Notes: a model not told the origin generated them from the letters alone. Positions 32,703 through 41,926 are shown, counted from the first letter of the stretch. The stretch: DNA of 64,000 nt from Bdellovibrio bacteriovorus HD100 (GCF_000196175.1 NC_005363.1:496001-560000), one strand, 5' to 3'. Translations and numbers: made by a program.

Positions 32703-33104
32703 ATGGCTTCAGTTTTCACCAAAATTATTAACGGCGAATTTCCCTGCTATAAAATTTATGAAGACGACAGCATCCTGTCCTTCCTGGCGCTGGATCAGGT
32801 CAATTTGGGACATACGCTGGTGATCAGCAAAGAAGAAATCAATCATTGGACAGAAGTGCCGTCTGAAACCTACGCTCATCTTCACAAAGTTTCCCAGAAG
32901 ATCGGAAAAGCCATTTTGAAGGCGTCAGGTTCCCCGCGTGTGGGACAGATTGTCGCAGGCTTTGAGGTTCCGCACTATCATCTGCACCTGATCCCGGCAT
33001 GGTCCATTCCTGATCTGGATTTCAAACGCGCCCAGCGCCGTTCCGATGCCGAGATGAAACAGATCCAGTCTGAAATCATCAAACACCTGGAAGCGATGAA
33101 ATAA
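32703..33104 (+). CDS. HIT-family nucleotide hydrolase or transferase
   Basis: The 133-residue product is a histidine-triad protein of the Hint/HinT type. The triad HYHLHLIP (His91, 93 and 95) is intact, and the N-terminal block SVFTKIINGEFPCYKIYEDDSILSFLALDQVNLGHTLVI is typical of the family. Such enzymes hydrolyse nucleoside phosphoramidates or related substrates in the cytoplasm. A TAAGGAG site precedes the ATG. The leader contains a small GC-rich hairpin (TCCCG/CGGGG near 32609-32627). It probably starts an operon with ppa and the next two genes. Confidence 0.92.
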   Translation: MASVFTKIINGEFPCYKIYEDDSILSFLALDQVNLGHTLVISKEEINHWTEVPSETYAHLHKVSQKIGKAILKASGSPRVGQIVAGFEVPHYHLHLIPAWSIPDLDFKRAQRRSDAEMKQIQSEIIKHLEAMK

Positions 33105-33121
33105 CTTAATACGGAGGCCCT

Positions 33122-33682
33122 ATGAATCCCTGGCATGATTTGAGTCCCGGAGAAAAAGCTCCGGAAGTGGTGACCGCGCTGATTGAAATTCCCGCAGGAT
33201 CCAAAACCAAGTTCGAGCTGGACAAGGTTTCAGGCCTTCTGAAAGTGGACCGGGTGCTTTACAGCTCGGTTCACTATCCTGCCAACTATGGTTTTATTCC
33301 GCGCACTTATTGTGGTGATCATGACCCGCTGGACATTCTGGTGTTGGGTCAGGCCCAAGTGTATCCGCTCAGTATTATGCGGGCCCGTCCGGTGGGTTGC
33401 ATGCGCATGCTCGATCAGGGCGAGATGGACGACAAGGTCATTGCGGTTCATGAAGATGATCCCGAGATGGCGCACATCCATTCCATCAAGGATCTGGCGC
33501 CGCACCAGTTGAAAGAAATCCGCAACTTCTTTGAAATCTACAAGGGTCTTGAAAACAAAAAGGTCGAAGTCGAAGGCTTCCACGATCTGCCGGAAACCCT
33601 GAAGATCATCAAAGAGGCCTTTGATCTGTACAAACAGGAACGAACGACGCTGTTGAAGCAGTCTGAAAGCGGCCATGATTAA
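33122..33682 (+). CDS. ppa: Inorganic pyrophosphatase
   Basis: Family I soluble pyrophosphatase, which hydrolyses the PPi released by biosynthesis. The 186-residue product has the metal-site signature [12 protein letters not shown] and the conserved blocks [33 protein letters not shown], and [12 protein letters not shown]. It lacks a signal peptide. It lies 17 bases downstream of the HIT gene and overlaps the following gene by 8 bases. Its dibasic/acidic C-terminal tail is a little longer than in E. coli. Confidence 0.95.
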   Translation: MNPWHDLSPGEKAPEVVTALIEIPAGSKTKFELDKVSGLLKVDRVLYSSVHYPANYGFIPRTYCGDHDPLDILVLGQAQVYPLSIMRARPVGCMRMLDQGEMDDKVIAVHEDDPEMAHIHSIKDLAPHQLKEIRNFFEIYKGLENKKVEVEGFHDLPETLKIIKEAFDLYKQERTTLLKQSESGHD

Positions 33683-33914
33683 AGAAACAGCCCACGACAT
33701 CGTTGCTGGCGGTATCTATCAGCATTATTCCGGCAAACAATACCGTGTGATCGGCGTCGGCCGGCACAGTGAAAGCCTGGATGAGATGGTGTTTTACGAA
33801 TCCCTTTACAACAACTCGGTTGGCCGTCTGTGGTGCCGACCCTTGCCGATGTGGAATGAAATTGTTGAAGTTGAAGGGCAGAAAGTTCCGCGTTTCAAAT
33901 TCCTGTTCAAGTAA
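33675..33914 (+). CDS. DUF1653-family small protein
   Basis: The 79-residue protein matches the DUF1653 pattern: [39 protein letters not shown] and then [26 protein letters not shown]. The fold is a small beta-rich domain of unknown function, often found next to nucleotide or housekeeping enzymes. The start overlaps the ppa stop, so the two are translationally coupled. Confidence 0.85.
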   Translation: MIKETAHDIVAGGIYQHYSGKQYRVIGVGRHSESLDEMVFYESLYNNSVGRLWCRPLPMWNEIVEVEGQKVPRFKFLFK

Positions 33915-33925
33915 CGAGGTCAATT

Positions 33926-34951
33926 GTGCCTGAAGCCCACTGGAAGCTGACAGAGGTCCCCGTAATCCAAGGCCCCATGGCGGGAGGCTACACCACAGCC
34001 GAGCTGGTTTCTGCTGTCAGTAACAGCGGGGGGCTGGGCTCGATCGGTGCTGGATACATGTCACCGGATTCCTTGCGCTTGCTCATTCAAAAAGTAAAAA
34101 ATTTGACCACAAGACCTTTTGCGGTGAATCTGTTCATTCCAACGTCCCCGGCGGTGGATCTGCTGCAGGTCGAAAGAATGAAGAAACTTCTGCTGCCATT
34201 CTATCGGGAACTGGGGATGGATTCCGTTCCTGAGCTTTCCTATGACCCTGATCTTTTCCAAAAACAATTTGCCGTTGTGCTGGAAGAAAAAGTCCCTGCT
34301 TTCAGTTTCACCTTCGGGTGCCTGAAGCCGTCAGAGATGGCGGCGCTGAAATCTCTGAACGTGTTTGTCATGGGGACTGCCACCAGTTTGGAAGAGGCAG
34401 AGTATTTGCAAAAGCAGGGTTGTGATGCGGTGGTGGCGCAGGGCCTGGAGGCCGGAGGTCATCGCGGGTCTTTTTTGGATGGAAAGTTTCCGCTGTTGCC
34501 TGCGAAAAATCTGGTTCAGGAGATATCGGAAAGGTTTCAGATCCCGGTGATCGCCGCTGGTGGAATTGTGAGCAAAGCAGACATGCAAACGATGCTTTCT
34601 GCCGGTGCGGTTGCGGTTCAAATCGGCACGGCTTTCCTGGTCTGTCACGAAAGCGGAGCTTCACAGGAATACCGGGACCTTTTGCTCAAAGGAAAACCCA
34701 AAGATACAGAACTAATTAAAGTCTTCAGTGGTCGCTGGTCTCGAGGATTGAGCAATCGGTTTTCCCGGGAAATGAAAATTCACGAAACTGATACTCCGGA
34801 CTATCCAATTCAACACTGGCTGACGACTCCGTTGCGAAAAAAAGCGCAGGAAAGCGGTCGTCCTGAGTTTCAGTCACTGTGGTCAGGACAAGGTTTGGGC
34901 TCTCTGAGGGCGTGTTCTGTGGCTGAGTATATGGCCACATTAAGTCGGTAG
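33926..34951 (+). CDS. Nitronate monooxygenase-family flavoprotein
   Basis: The 341-residue FMN-dependent barrel belongs to the 2-nitropropane dioxygenase/nitronate monooxygenase family, which oxidises toxic nitronates; some members are enoyl reductases. Visible features are the N-terminal PVIQGPMAGGYTTAELVSAVSNSGGLGSIGAGYMSP, the catalytic-His region AQGLEAGGHRGSF, and the phosphate-binding PVIAAGGIVSKADM with GAVAVQIGTAFL. GTG 33926 is the likely start, 11 bases after the DUF1653 gene. The substrate is not determined by the sequence. Confidence 0.88.
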   Translation: MPEAHWKLTEVPVIQGPMAGGYTTAELVSAVSNSGGLGSIGAGYMSPDSLRLLIQKVKNLTTRPFAVNLFIPTSPAVDLLQVERMKKLLLPFYRELGMDSVPELSYDPDLFQKQFAVVLEEKVPAFSFTFGCLKPSEMAALKSLNVFVMGTATSLEEAEYLQKQGCDAVVAQGLEAGGHRGSFLDGKFPLLPAKNLVQEISERFQIPVIAAGGIVSKADMQTMLSAGAVAVQIGTAFLVCHESGASQEYRDLLLKGKPKDTELIKVFSGRWSRGLSNRFSREMKIHETDTPDYPIQHWLTTPLRKKAQESGRPEFQSLWSGQGLGSLRACSVAEYMATLSR

Positions 34952-35112
34952 AATTTTCAGATTATTCAGGAGTTTCCGCCACCTAGGGTGGGGTTATCAG
35001 TAAGCTTTCAGTTGGCGTTCAAGGCCTTCTCATTTATCGCTAAATAAGGTGCGGGGTCTTTACAGTTTCCGGGGGCGGGCCTACAAACGGGCCTCACTGG
35101 AGAACTCGATAA

Positions 35113-36459
35113 ATGAAATGGGCCCTTGCACTTATTTTTGCCATGTCTTCTGCTGCCCAGGCACAGGAGAAAACAACGACCACCACCACGGCGGTGCTTC
35201 AAGGCACGTCGACCACCGAAAGCACACCAAAGATTGAAAACGAGGCGGAAGAAGCTCCGGTGCTGAGCCAAGTGGCGACTGTCACTGAAGTCAAAAAAGA
35301 ATACCCGCAATTTGAGTTCACATCGTATGGTTACATCTCCTTTTCCCAAGGCGAGACGTTTAAAACCGTTCAGAACCTTGAACCGATCGTTCGTCGTTCC
35401 ATGGATCTGGCAGAGTTTGCCTTTGAGGGTGAATACAAACTGACTGACAGCTCTAAAATCGAGTTCGAAGTTGAAATTGAACACGGTGGCGTCGGTACGA
35501 CCATTGAATTCGATCCCTTCGAAGAGTTCGGGGAATTTGAACAGGAGATCGAAAAGGGCGGGGAAGTTGTCCTTCACGAAATCTACTATAAAAAGGATTT
35601 CAAAAAGACCGACACGTCCGTGCGTTTTGGTAAATTTCCTCTGTTCATCTCTTTGGGCTCTGTGCTAACGAAACCACACAAGTACCCAACCATTCTGGCC
35701 TCTGATCTTGAAGGCCGCATGATTCCACTGGGCTGGGCTGAAACCGGCGCAGGTGTTGAACAGAAATACAAAGGCTTCACCGGTCGTGTGTCTTTGGTGA
35801 ATGGATTGAACTCGGAGTTCTTCCGTACCTACTCGTGGGTGGGCGGTGGTTATCAGCGCCACTTTGAAAGCATGAATGCCGACAATCTGGCGACGTTGTT
35901 CAGTCTTGAATTCGGCTCCGTCTCCAAAGGCACGGGCATTGCGGTTTCCCAGTACTCTGGTGACACCACGGACAACCGCTACAAAGTCGACAAACTGAAA
36001 GTTCCTGCTGTGGTCCGCATCACATCCGTGATGGGCAACTACAAATGGAAAGGTCTTGGTATCGCAGCGGAGTACATTGAAGGTTCTTTGGACAATTCAG
36101 ACAAAGTATCCGCAGCCAACGCCACTTTGGGTGGTCTGGCGAAACCAAAGGCGTTTGCGCCACTGGGTCACAAAGCCCGTCTGGAATCCGTGCAGCTTTC
36201 CTATGACTGGGAAACTCCGGGTCTGGTGTTCTTCCTGAAAGCCGAACACGTGAACACCTTTGCAGATGTTCAGGGCAGCATCGTTAAAAATCCGCGTTAC
36301 GATGTCAGCCGCCGTTCGGGTGGTTTCATGTGGATGTGGGATACGGCGGCCTTCATGAAGGTGCAGTATGCCCGCGACAAAACCGAACTGGAAGGTTTGC
36401 CTGAAACCTACCAGGCCAACGTGGCCTTCGGTTTCGATCTGTCCGCTTTTGAAAAGTAA
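35113..36459 (+). CDS. Porin-like outer-membrane beta-barrel protein
   Basis: The 448-residue product has a signal peptide (KWALALIFAMSSAAQA), a Thr/Glu-rich linker (residues about 18-60), and then alternating amphipathic strands typical of a beta-barrel (for example FEFTSYGYISFSQ, KIEFEVEIEHG, VSLVNGLNSEFF, ARLESVQLSYDW). It ends in AFGFDLSAFEK, close to but not a classic terminal-Phe signal. It is not a TonB-dependent receptor by size and lacks a plug. Its place directly upstream of imelysin and a di-haem protein suggests it serves that system as a channel or outer-membrane partner. Confidence 0.75.
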   Translation: MKWALALIFAMSSAAQAQEKTTTTTTAVLQGTSTTESTPKIENEAEEAPVLSQVATVTEVKKEYPQFEFTSYGYISFSQGETFKTVQNLEPIVRRSMDLAEFAFEGEYKLTDSSKIEFEVEIEHGGVGTTIEFDPFEEFGEFEQEIEKGGEVVLHEIYYKKDFKKTDTSVRFGKFPLFISLGSVLTKPHKYPTILASDLEGRMIPLGWAETGAGVEQKYKGFTGRVSLVNGLNSEFFRTYSWVGGGYQRHFESMNADNLATLFSLEFGSVSKGTGIAVSQYSGDTTDNRYKVDKLKVPAVVRITSVMGNYKWKGLGIAAEYIEGSLDNSDKVSAANATLGGLAKPKAFAPLGHKARLESVQLSYDWETPGLVFFLKAEHVNTFADVQGSIVKNPRYDVSRRSGGFMWMWDTAAFMKVQYARDKTELEGLPETYQANVAFGFDLSAFEK

Positions 36460-36494
36460 TTTAAATTTTTTATTAACAACCAAGGAGACTTAAA

Positions 36495-37580
36495 ATGAAA
36501 GCTCTTAAAATGATGTTGGCAGCAGTGGCGTTCGCCGGTGCGACGGCCCAAGCTGCAACCAACAAAGAAATCATCAATCATGTTTCTTACAACGTGATTC
36601 TTGCGACTTACAACGACCTGGCGACTAAAACTGCGGAATTGTCTGCAGCAGTTGACGCTTTGGCAGCCAGCACCAATCAGGAAAACCTGGATAAAGCTCA
36701 GGCCGCTTGGCGCGCAGCTCGTATTCCTTGGGAAAGCTCTGAATCCTTCCTGTTCGGTCCGGTGGATTCTTTGGGTATCGATCCTTTGTTAGACACTTGG
36801 CCTTTGAATAAGTTGGATTTGGACTCTGTTATGTCCTCCAACCGCAAGATCACTGTGGATCTGGTGCGTGCACTGGGGACCAACCTGCAGGGTTTCCACA
36901 CTTTGGAATATCTGCTGTTCGGTGACGGCAAAGTTTCCAACACAAAACCAGCAGCTTCTTTGACTGCAAAACAACTTGAGTACTTGAAAGCAAGTGCACA
37001 GCTTTTGGCTGAACACACGGCGGAACTGGCTCACGCCTGGACGACGAACTATGATCCGGAAAACCCGGCGGCTCCAGGTTACGTAAAAGTGATCAGCACT
37101 CCGGGCTTGAACAATGAATTCTACTCTTCTGAAAGAGCCGTCATGGAAGAATTCGTTCAAGGCATGATGGGTATCGTTGACGAAGTTGCCAACGGTAAAA
37201 TGTCTGACCCAATGGGCGCGGACATCGGCTCTGCGAACATGGCGTTGGTTGAATCTCCATTTGCCTGGAATTCTTTGAAAGACTTCCAGCACAACATCCG
37301 TTCCGTTTACAGCATCTACACTGGCCACTACAAAAACAACAAAGGCCCGGGCGTAAAAGCCTTGGTTGAAAAAGTGGATGCGTCCTTGGCAGCTCGTGTT
37401 GAAGCTGACATCCTGAATTGCATCGCTTTGATCGAAGCGATCCGTCCAGCAGGTGGTGGTGACTTCGGTCAGGCGATCTTCACTAAAGACGGCCGTGCCC
37501 GCACTCAGGCGGCAATTGAAGCTCTGAACGCACTTCACGCAACACTGGAGTCTGAAGTTCTTCCGACTCTGGACATGTAA
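36495..37580 (+). CDS. Imelysin-family protein (M75-like), iron-uptake related
   Basis: The 361-residue exported protein (signal peptide ending ATAQAA) carries the imelysin GxHxxE motif in LQGFHTLEYLLFGDG and the RIPWESSESFLFGPVDSLGIDP block seen in IrpA/EfeO-like proteins. Imelysins occur in iron-uptake or iron-responsive systems; they are probably metal-binding rather than peptidases. Codon use is strongly biased, so it is likely abundant. It lies 35 bases after the beta-barrel gene and 11 bases before the di-haem gene, forming one operon. No clear Fur box was seen upstream of the operon. Confidence 0.9.
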   Translation: MKALKMMLAAVAFAGATAQAATNKEIINHVSYNVILATYNDLATKTAELSAAVDALAASTNQENLDKAQAAWRAARIPWESSESFLFGPVDSLGIDPLLDTWPLNKLDLDSVMSSNRKITVDLVRALGTNLQGFHTLEYLLFGDGKVSNTKPAASLTAKQLEYLKASAQLLAEHTAELAHAWTTNYDPENPAAPGYVKVISTPGLNNEFYSSERAVMEEFVQGMMGIVDEVANGKMSDPMGADIGSANMALVESPFAWNSLKDFQHNIRSVYSIYTGHYKNNKGPGVKALVEKVDASLAARVEADILNCIALIEAIRPAGGGDFGQAIFTKDGRARTQAAIEALNALHATLESEVLPTLDM

Positions 37581-37591
37581 TCGGGAAATAT

Positions 37592-39100
37592 ATGAAGGCT
37601 TGGATTGTACTGACTGTTTTGAATTTGATGGCAGGGGCGGCGACAGCTGCTCCTCAAATTGACATGGACTATGTTCACGCGGAGAAATCCGGTGGCGAGA
37701 CCACAGTGTTTTTCAAAGGCCAGTCCATCTGGGCCTTCCGCAACCCGGCTGCAAATTTGTCTGAAGAAGAGATCGCTCGTCACCTGACGGGCGACGCTCT
37801 TTTTGAGAGAAATTTCTCTGATGATCCGAATCGTTTTGAATATGGTTTGGGTCCGGTCCATAACAACACCAGCTGCAATGCCTGTCACGCCAAAGACGGC
37901 CGTGGGGCTTTGCCGGTGGTTCCTTTCAATAAAGAATGGGTGCCTTTGCGCCAGAATGAAGCGGTCTTCCTGCGTATCAGCATTGAAGACGGTGTGAAAA
38001 AGCCAAAGACAAAAGAAAACAAATTCGGCGCTCCAGTGCCGGTTCCGGGTTTCTCGGATCAATTGTTCCACCTGGGTTCGTTGGGGGTTCGTGAGGATCT
38101 TCCGGGGACAGGGCAGGCCCAGGTCTGGATGAAATATGAAAAGTCCCAGTTCACCTATCCTGATGGGGACGTGGTTGAATTGCGCAAGCCCGTGTTCAAA
38201 GTCACGGGTGCGTATGACGAATACTTCGACTCTGTGAGTGGCGAAATGAAAAGCCGTCTTTATGAAAAAGACGTTCGCATGGGCGCGCGTATCGGAACAC
38301 CGATGATCGGTTTGGGTTTGCTTGAGGCGATCAAAGAATCCGACATTTTGGCATTGGCCCAGCGTGATCTTTCTGCGGAAGGTGTTTCCGGAAAAGCCAA
38401 CTGGGTGTTTGATATCGAAAAAAGCATGGCGGGAGATCCGTACCCGGTTTCCCTGGGTCGTTTCGGTTTGAAGAACAACACTCCATCCGTATTGCACCAG
38501 TCTTTGGGGGCTTTGCGCGGTGATATCGGTGTGACGAACTATGCCTTCCCTGATGAAAGCATCGCGGGAACTCCGCTGTATGAAGCATACAGAAGCGGAC
38601 GTGAACCTCACGCCGGTGTGGAAGCGACTGATCAGGTGGCCAACGACATCGTTTTCTATTCTCAGACACTGGCCGTGCCGGCGCGTCGCGGAGCGACCGA
38701 AGCCGAAGTGATTCGCGGTGCAGGGATCTTCCATCAGGTCAGCTGCACAACGTGCCACCAGCCAAGCTTCACCACTGGCGATCATCCGATCAAAGCTTTC
38801 GCGAATCAAAAAATCTATCCTTACACCGACCTGCTTTTGCACGACATGGGAGAAGGCCTGGCAGACGGTCGCCAGGATTTCGATGCTGACGGACGCGAAT
38901 GGAAGACCCGTCCTTTGTGGGGGATGGGACACACTCAAACCATCAATCCTCGTGCGGGCTTTCTGCATGACGGTCGTGCGCGCACTCTGGAAGAGGCGAT
39001 CTTGTGGCATGGTGGTGAGGCTGAGTATTCCAAAAACAAATTCGCACGACTTCCCAAAGCGGATCGTTCCGCTTTGATTCAGTTCATCAAGTCGTTGTAA
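37592..39100 (+). CDS. Di-haem oxidoreductase (DUF1111, putative peroxidase)
   Basis: The 502-residue exported protein (signal peptide ending AGAATAAPQ) has two c-type haem sites: CNACHAKDGRG about residues 93-103 and CTTCHQPSF about residues 381-389. The layout, with GVREDLPGTGQAQVW, RIGTPMIGLGLLEAI and a C-terminal RTPxLWG-like TRPLWGMGHT, matches the DUF1111 family of putative thiol or peroxide oxidoreductases. Pairing with imelysin is frequent in other bacteria, and a redox role in iron handling is likely (inference). Cytochrome c maturation genes must be elsewhere. Confidence 0.9.
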   Translation: MKAWIVLTVLNLMAGAATAAPQIDMDYVHAEKSGGETTVFFKGQSIWAFRNPAANLSEEEIARHLTGDALFERNFSDDPNRFEYGLGPVHNNTSCNACHAKDGRGALPVVPFNKEWVPLRQNEAVFLRISIEDGVKKPKTKENKFGAPVPVPGFSDQLFHLGSLGVREDLPGTGQAQVWMKYEKSQFTYPDGDVVELRKPVFKVTGAYDEYFDSVSGEMKSRLYEKDVRMGARIGTPMIGLGLLEAIKESDILALAQRDLSAEGVSGKANWVFDIEKSMAGDPYPVSLGRFGLKNNTPSVLHQSLGALRGDIGVTNYAFPDESIAGTPLYEAYRSGREPHAGVEATDQVANDIVFYSQTLAVPARRGATEAEVIRGAGIFHQVSCTTCHQPSFTTGDHPIKAFANQKIYPYTDLLLHDMGEGLADGRQDFDADGREWKTRPLWGMGHTQTINPRAGFLHDGRARTLEEAILWHGGEAEYSKNKFARLPKADRSALIQFIKSL

Positions 39101-39147
39101 TGACTTGATTCAGTCTGAACTGAGTGCGTGAAAACTGGACCTCAGAT

Positions 39148-39177
39148 TTGTGGCAAAACACAGTTCGACCATAGTAT
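39148..39177 (+). promoter_or_regulatory. Putative promoter of the 39.2 kb small RNA
   Basis: TTGTGG at 39148-39153, 18-base spacer, TAGTAT at 39172-39177. A start near 39184 would fit the structured region that follows. Confidence 0.4.
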
Positions 39178-39183
39178 CATCTA

Positions 39184-39345
39184 ATCTAAGCTTCTATTGG
39201 GGCTGGTAAGGAGGTGATGCTTATGGTTAAAAACGTAGACATAACCAAGGCGGAGGTGACGTCCTCTTAGGACGCCTAGACCTTCGCCGAGGGTTCGAAA
39301 GAATCATAAACCTAAGAGCGACCGTAAGGTCGCTCTTCTTATTTG
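39184..39345 (+). ncRNA. Candidate small RNA with very strong Shine-Dalgarno and micro-ORF
   Basis: The 328-base gap before cheA holds a compact unit of about 160 bases. TAAGGAGGTGAT at 39207-39218 is complementary to 12 bases of the conserved 16S rRNA 3' end. Five bases later ATG 39223 opens a 15-codon ORF ending at TAG 39270 (MVKNVDITKAEVTSS). Overlapping it are stems GGTTA/TAACC (39225-39246), GGCGGAGGT/ACCTTCGCC (39249-39288, one G-T pair), and within that CGTCCT/AGGACG (39260-39274). A terminator closes it. It could be a leader peptide, a highly translated micropeptide, or an RNA that binds 30S subunits. I match it to no known RNA family. Confidence 0.5.
39314..39345 (+). terminator. Intrinsic terminator of the 39.2 kb small RNA
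   Basis: AAGAGCGACC, loop GTAA, GGTCGCTCTT, a perfect 10-bp stem followed by a T-rich tract (CTTATTT). Confidence 0.8.
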
Positions 39346-39428
39346 GGGCACTTGTAATTCAAATCTGGCCTAAATAAACCACCGTCCGTTCTAACTTAAA
39401 TCCCTGAAATACCGATAAATTCCCTAAT

Positions 39429-41165
39429 ATGTCGGACGAAAACAAACCCCAGGACAGCCAAGAGGTGGATCTTTCTGCCTTTATCGACTTTGAACAGGTC
39501 GAAGAGGTGTCCCGTGCGTTCTTCGAAGAGTCCAAAGAGATTCTGGAAGATCTCGACAACCTGATTCTCAAGCTGGAAAACAATCCGGAAGATCAGGATC
39601 AGGTGAATGTGCTTTTCCGGAAAATTCACACCATCAAAGGCAGCGTCGGCGCCGTTCCCGGCGGTCAGTTGTTGGGCTCTTTGTCACATGAATTTGAAGC
39701 CCTGCTCACCCGGATCAAACGGGAATCCCGTCCGGTCACCAAAAACTGCATTGATCTGTTCCTGAAAAGCTCCCGCATACTGAAGGTTCTTGCGCAAAGC
39801 CTCCGCGACAAGCGCGAAGTCTATCCGGAAGAACTCAGTGAAGCCATTGAGATTATCTCTGCCTATGGAGTCTTTGAATTCGGCGATGAATCCTCGCCGC
39901 GGGCGAATCGACCTGCAGCCAGTCGGGCGGTGTCTTCGTCAGACGACGAAGGCGTGTGGTTGAGTGTAAAACAGATGAACGAGCTTTTACGGTTGTCCGG
40001 CGAACTGCTGGTGCTTAAAAACTTTTTCCAGATGATGAATCAGACGGTGAACTTCCGGGTTCAGCCCGAGGTCTTTGAACGCCGTCAAAGCGATTTTGCC
40101 CAGAATCTGGGGAAGATCAGTGACCAGTTCCAAAGCCAGGTGCAGAGTGTGCGCAAGGAAAAAGCCGGAGACAGTCTTTCCGGTTTGCCGCTGCTGGTGC
40201 GTCAGGCTTCCACCGAATTGAACAAAAGTGTTCATCTGGAATTCACGGGATCGGATCTTCTGATCGACAAGGGACTTGGGAAAGACCTCTATGAATGTCT
40301 TGTGCATCTGGTGCGAAACTCCATCGATCACGGGATCGAGGATCAGTTTGAGCGCGCCGTGCAGGGAAAACCCACGATTGGTTTGCTGAATCTGGAAGTG
40401 CTGGAAAAGAACGGCGCTGTGCATGTGATCTTTAAAGATGACGGCAAAGGTCTGGATCGCGAGCGCATTCTTCAACGCGCCATTAAAAATGCCCTGGTGA
40501 CGGAAGAAGCCGCAAAGAGTCTTGCGGATGAGCAGATTTACAAATTTATCTTCCACGCCGGCTTCTCGACCAAAGAGAAAGTCACGACCATTTCCGGTCG
40601 TGGAGTCGGTATGGATATTGTTCTGTCCACGGTGGAAAGATACAAAGGGCGCATTCAGATTGACAACAATCCGGGAGCCGGTGCGACTTTCCATCTGGAA
40701 ATTCCGATCCCCCAGCATATTATGGTCGAAAGTGCGTTGCTCTGTGCGTGGAGTCACTTCCAGCTGGCAGTGCCATTGACGTCGGTGGCGCACATCACTT
40801 CCTGTGATGAACTGCAGGTCACCACGGTGGATCATCTGCGCTATTGCCAGTTCAGCGGCATGACGGTGCCGCTTCTGAACTATAGTGAGATTCTGAATCT
40901 GCGCACTTCGGTCTCCGACGAGGTTGTTCGCAACTCATCGGCAGTCTTTATTCGTATGAAAGAGGCGGTCTTTGCCCTGCTGGTGGATCGTATCGATGCG
41001 CAGACCGACCTGGTCGTAAAGTCCTTTGGCACTATGATCGGCGAGCAAAAAGGTTTCAAGGGCATTTCCATCCTGGCAGATGAAAAAGTGACTTATATTG
41101 TGGATCCGGAAAAAATGATGGCTTTGATGATGTTTGACCAGCAGAAGCACGAGGAGGCCGCATGA
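39429..41165 (+). CDS. cheA: CheA-type chemosensory histidine kinase
   Basis: The 578-residue kinase begins with an Hpt domain (phospho-His67 in IHTIKGS), lacks an evident P2 (CheY/CheB-binding) domain, and continues with the dimerisation helices (LSGELLVLKNFFQ), the ATPase domain (N box ECLVHLVRNSIDHGIED; DDGKGLD; GRGVGMDIV), and a C-terminal CheW-like domain (residues about 430-570). In chemosensory arrays CheA phosphorylates response regulators in response to receptors. It overlaps the next gene by 4 bases. No chemoreceptor or cheY is in the window, so this may be an alternative-output system rather than the main motility array. Confidence 0.92.
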   Translation: MSDENKPQDSQEVDLSAFIDFEQVEEVSRAFFEESKEILEDLDNLILKLENNPEDQDQVNVLFRKIHTIKGSVGAVPGGQLLGSLSHEFEALLTRIKRESRPVTKNCIDLFLKSSRILKVLAQSLRDKREVYPEELSEAIEIISAYGVFEFGDESSPRANRPAASRAVSSSDDEGVWLSVKQMNELLRLSGELLVLKNFFQMMNQTVNFRVQPEVFERRQSDFAQNLGKISDQFQSQVQSVRKEKAGDSLSGLPLLVRQASTELNKSVHLEFTGSDLLIDKGLGKDLYECLVHLVRNSIDHGIEDQFERAVQGKPTIGLLNLEVLEKNGAVHVIFKDDGKGLDRERILQRAIKNALVTEEAAKSLADEQIYKFIFHAGFSTKEKVTTISGRGVGMDIVLSTVERYKGRIQIDNNPGAGATFHLEIPIPQHIMVESALLCAWSHFQLAVPLTSVAHITSCDELQVTTVDHLRYCQFSGMTVPLLNYSEILNLRTSVSDEVVRNSSAVFIRMKEAVFALLVDRIDAQTDLVVKSFGTMIGEQKGFKGISILADEKVTYIVDPEKMMALMMFDQQKHEEAA

Positions 41166-41926
41166 GTGATTTCTTCGGTGATGACTTCACAGCGGAACTC
41201 AAAGCCTATTTCCTGGACAGCGTGACCAAGGAGATAGACAAGTTCATTGATCTGACCGATGAAAAATTATGGCGCCGGATTCTGTCCGAGGTTTCCGAGC
41301 AAACCCGCGCCTGGGCTGTGGATGCCAAAACAAATGAGTTCCTGCATCTGGCCGCGTGGCTGGAAGGTTTTGATGAAAAGAGCCGCAACCTGGAAGGGGC
41401 TGCGGAGTTGATCAAAGCCTTGAAGACTCTTAAGGGCTATGTAGAAGCTCTGGGTGTTGAAAAGGCCGATTCAGCGGATCTGGCCACCCGTTTTGCGCTC
41501 AATGCGCAGAACCTGCGGGAGATTCTGCTTCTGCACTGCCGCTTTGGCAGCCAGGAGTTCGCCGTTCCGATCTTAAGTGTGATCGAAATCAGCGGCAGGC
41601 TGCCGCTCTACGATCTGCCAGAGAAAAAAGAGGGCCTTCTGGGAGTCATTCCGTTCCGCGGTGAAGCGGTGCCGGTGGTGAATCTTCAGGATCATGGCTT
41701 TGCCCGGATGGATGCTGACAATTTCTTCTATGTGATTTGTGAAGAGCAGGGGGTTCGATTCTCTCTGCAGGTCACTCACACCGATGACATGATCAGCCTG
41801 AAAGAAGCCGATTTGCAAAATTTTGAAAACCAATCCTCCATGATGTCTGCGAACTTTGTTCACCAGTTTTTCATCAAAGACCGCCGCAGTATCATGGTTC
41901 TGGATCTTGAAAAACTGGTGGCTTGA
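41162..41926 (+). CDS. CheW-domain protein with helical N-terminal extension
   Basis: The 254-residue protein has a CheW-like beta-barrel domain at residues about 118-254 (LLLHCRFGSQEFAVPILSVIEISGRLPLYDLPEKKEGLLGVIPFRGEAVPVVNL). The N-terminal 115 residues are helical and not a standard CheW feature; they resemble a helical bundle and could be a decayed Hpt-type domain, although no phospho-His motif is seen. CheW adapters link receptors to CheA. It is fused by overlap to cheA upstream and to the cheD-cheB gene downstream (3-base overlap of stop and TTG/ATG). Confidence 0.85.
   Translation: MSDFFGDDFTAELKAYFLDSVTKEIDKFIDLTDEKLWRRILSEVSEQTRAWAVDAKTNEFLHLAAWLEGFDEKSRNLEGAAELIKALKTLKGYVEALGVEKADSADLATRFALNAQNLREILLLHCRFGSQEFAVPILSVIEISGRLPLYDLPEKKEGLLGVIPFRGEAVPVVNLQDHGFARMDADNFFYVICEEQGVRFSLQVTHTDDMISLKEADLQNFENQSSMMSANFVHQFFIKDRRSIMVLDLEKLVA

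Noticed and set aside
37535-39010. Open frame of 491 codons on the - strand opposite the di-haem gene
   Set aside because: The + strand gene has two CxxCH haem sites and a signal peptide; the - frame has no motif and is a shadow.
39280-39306. GGTTCGAAAGAATC resembling a tRNA T-loop
   Set aside because: No acceptor stem, anticodon arm or CCA end can be formed around it; it lies between two stems of the small RNA.
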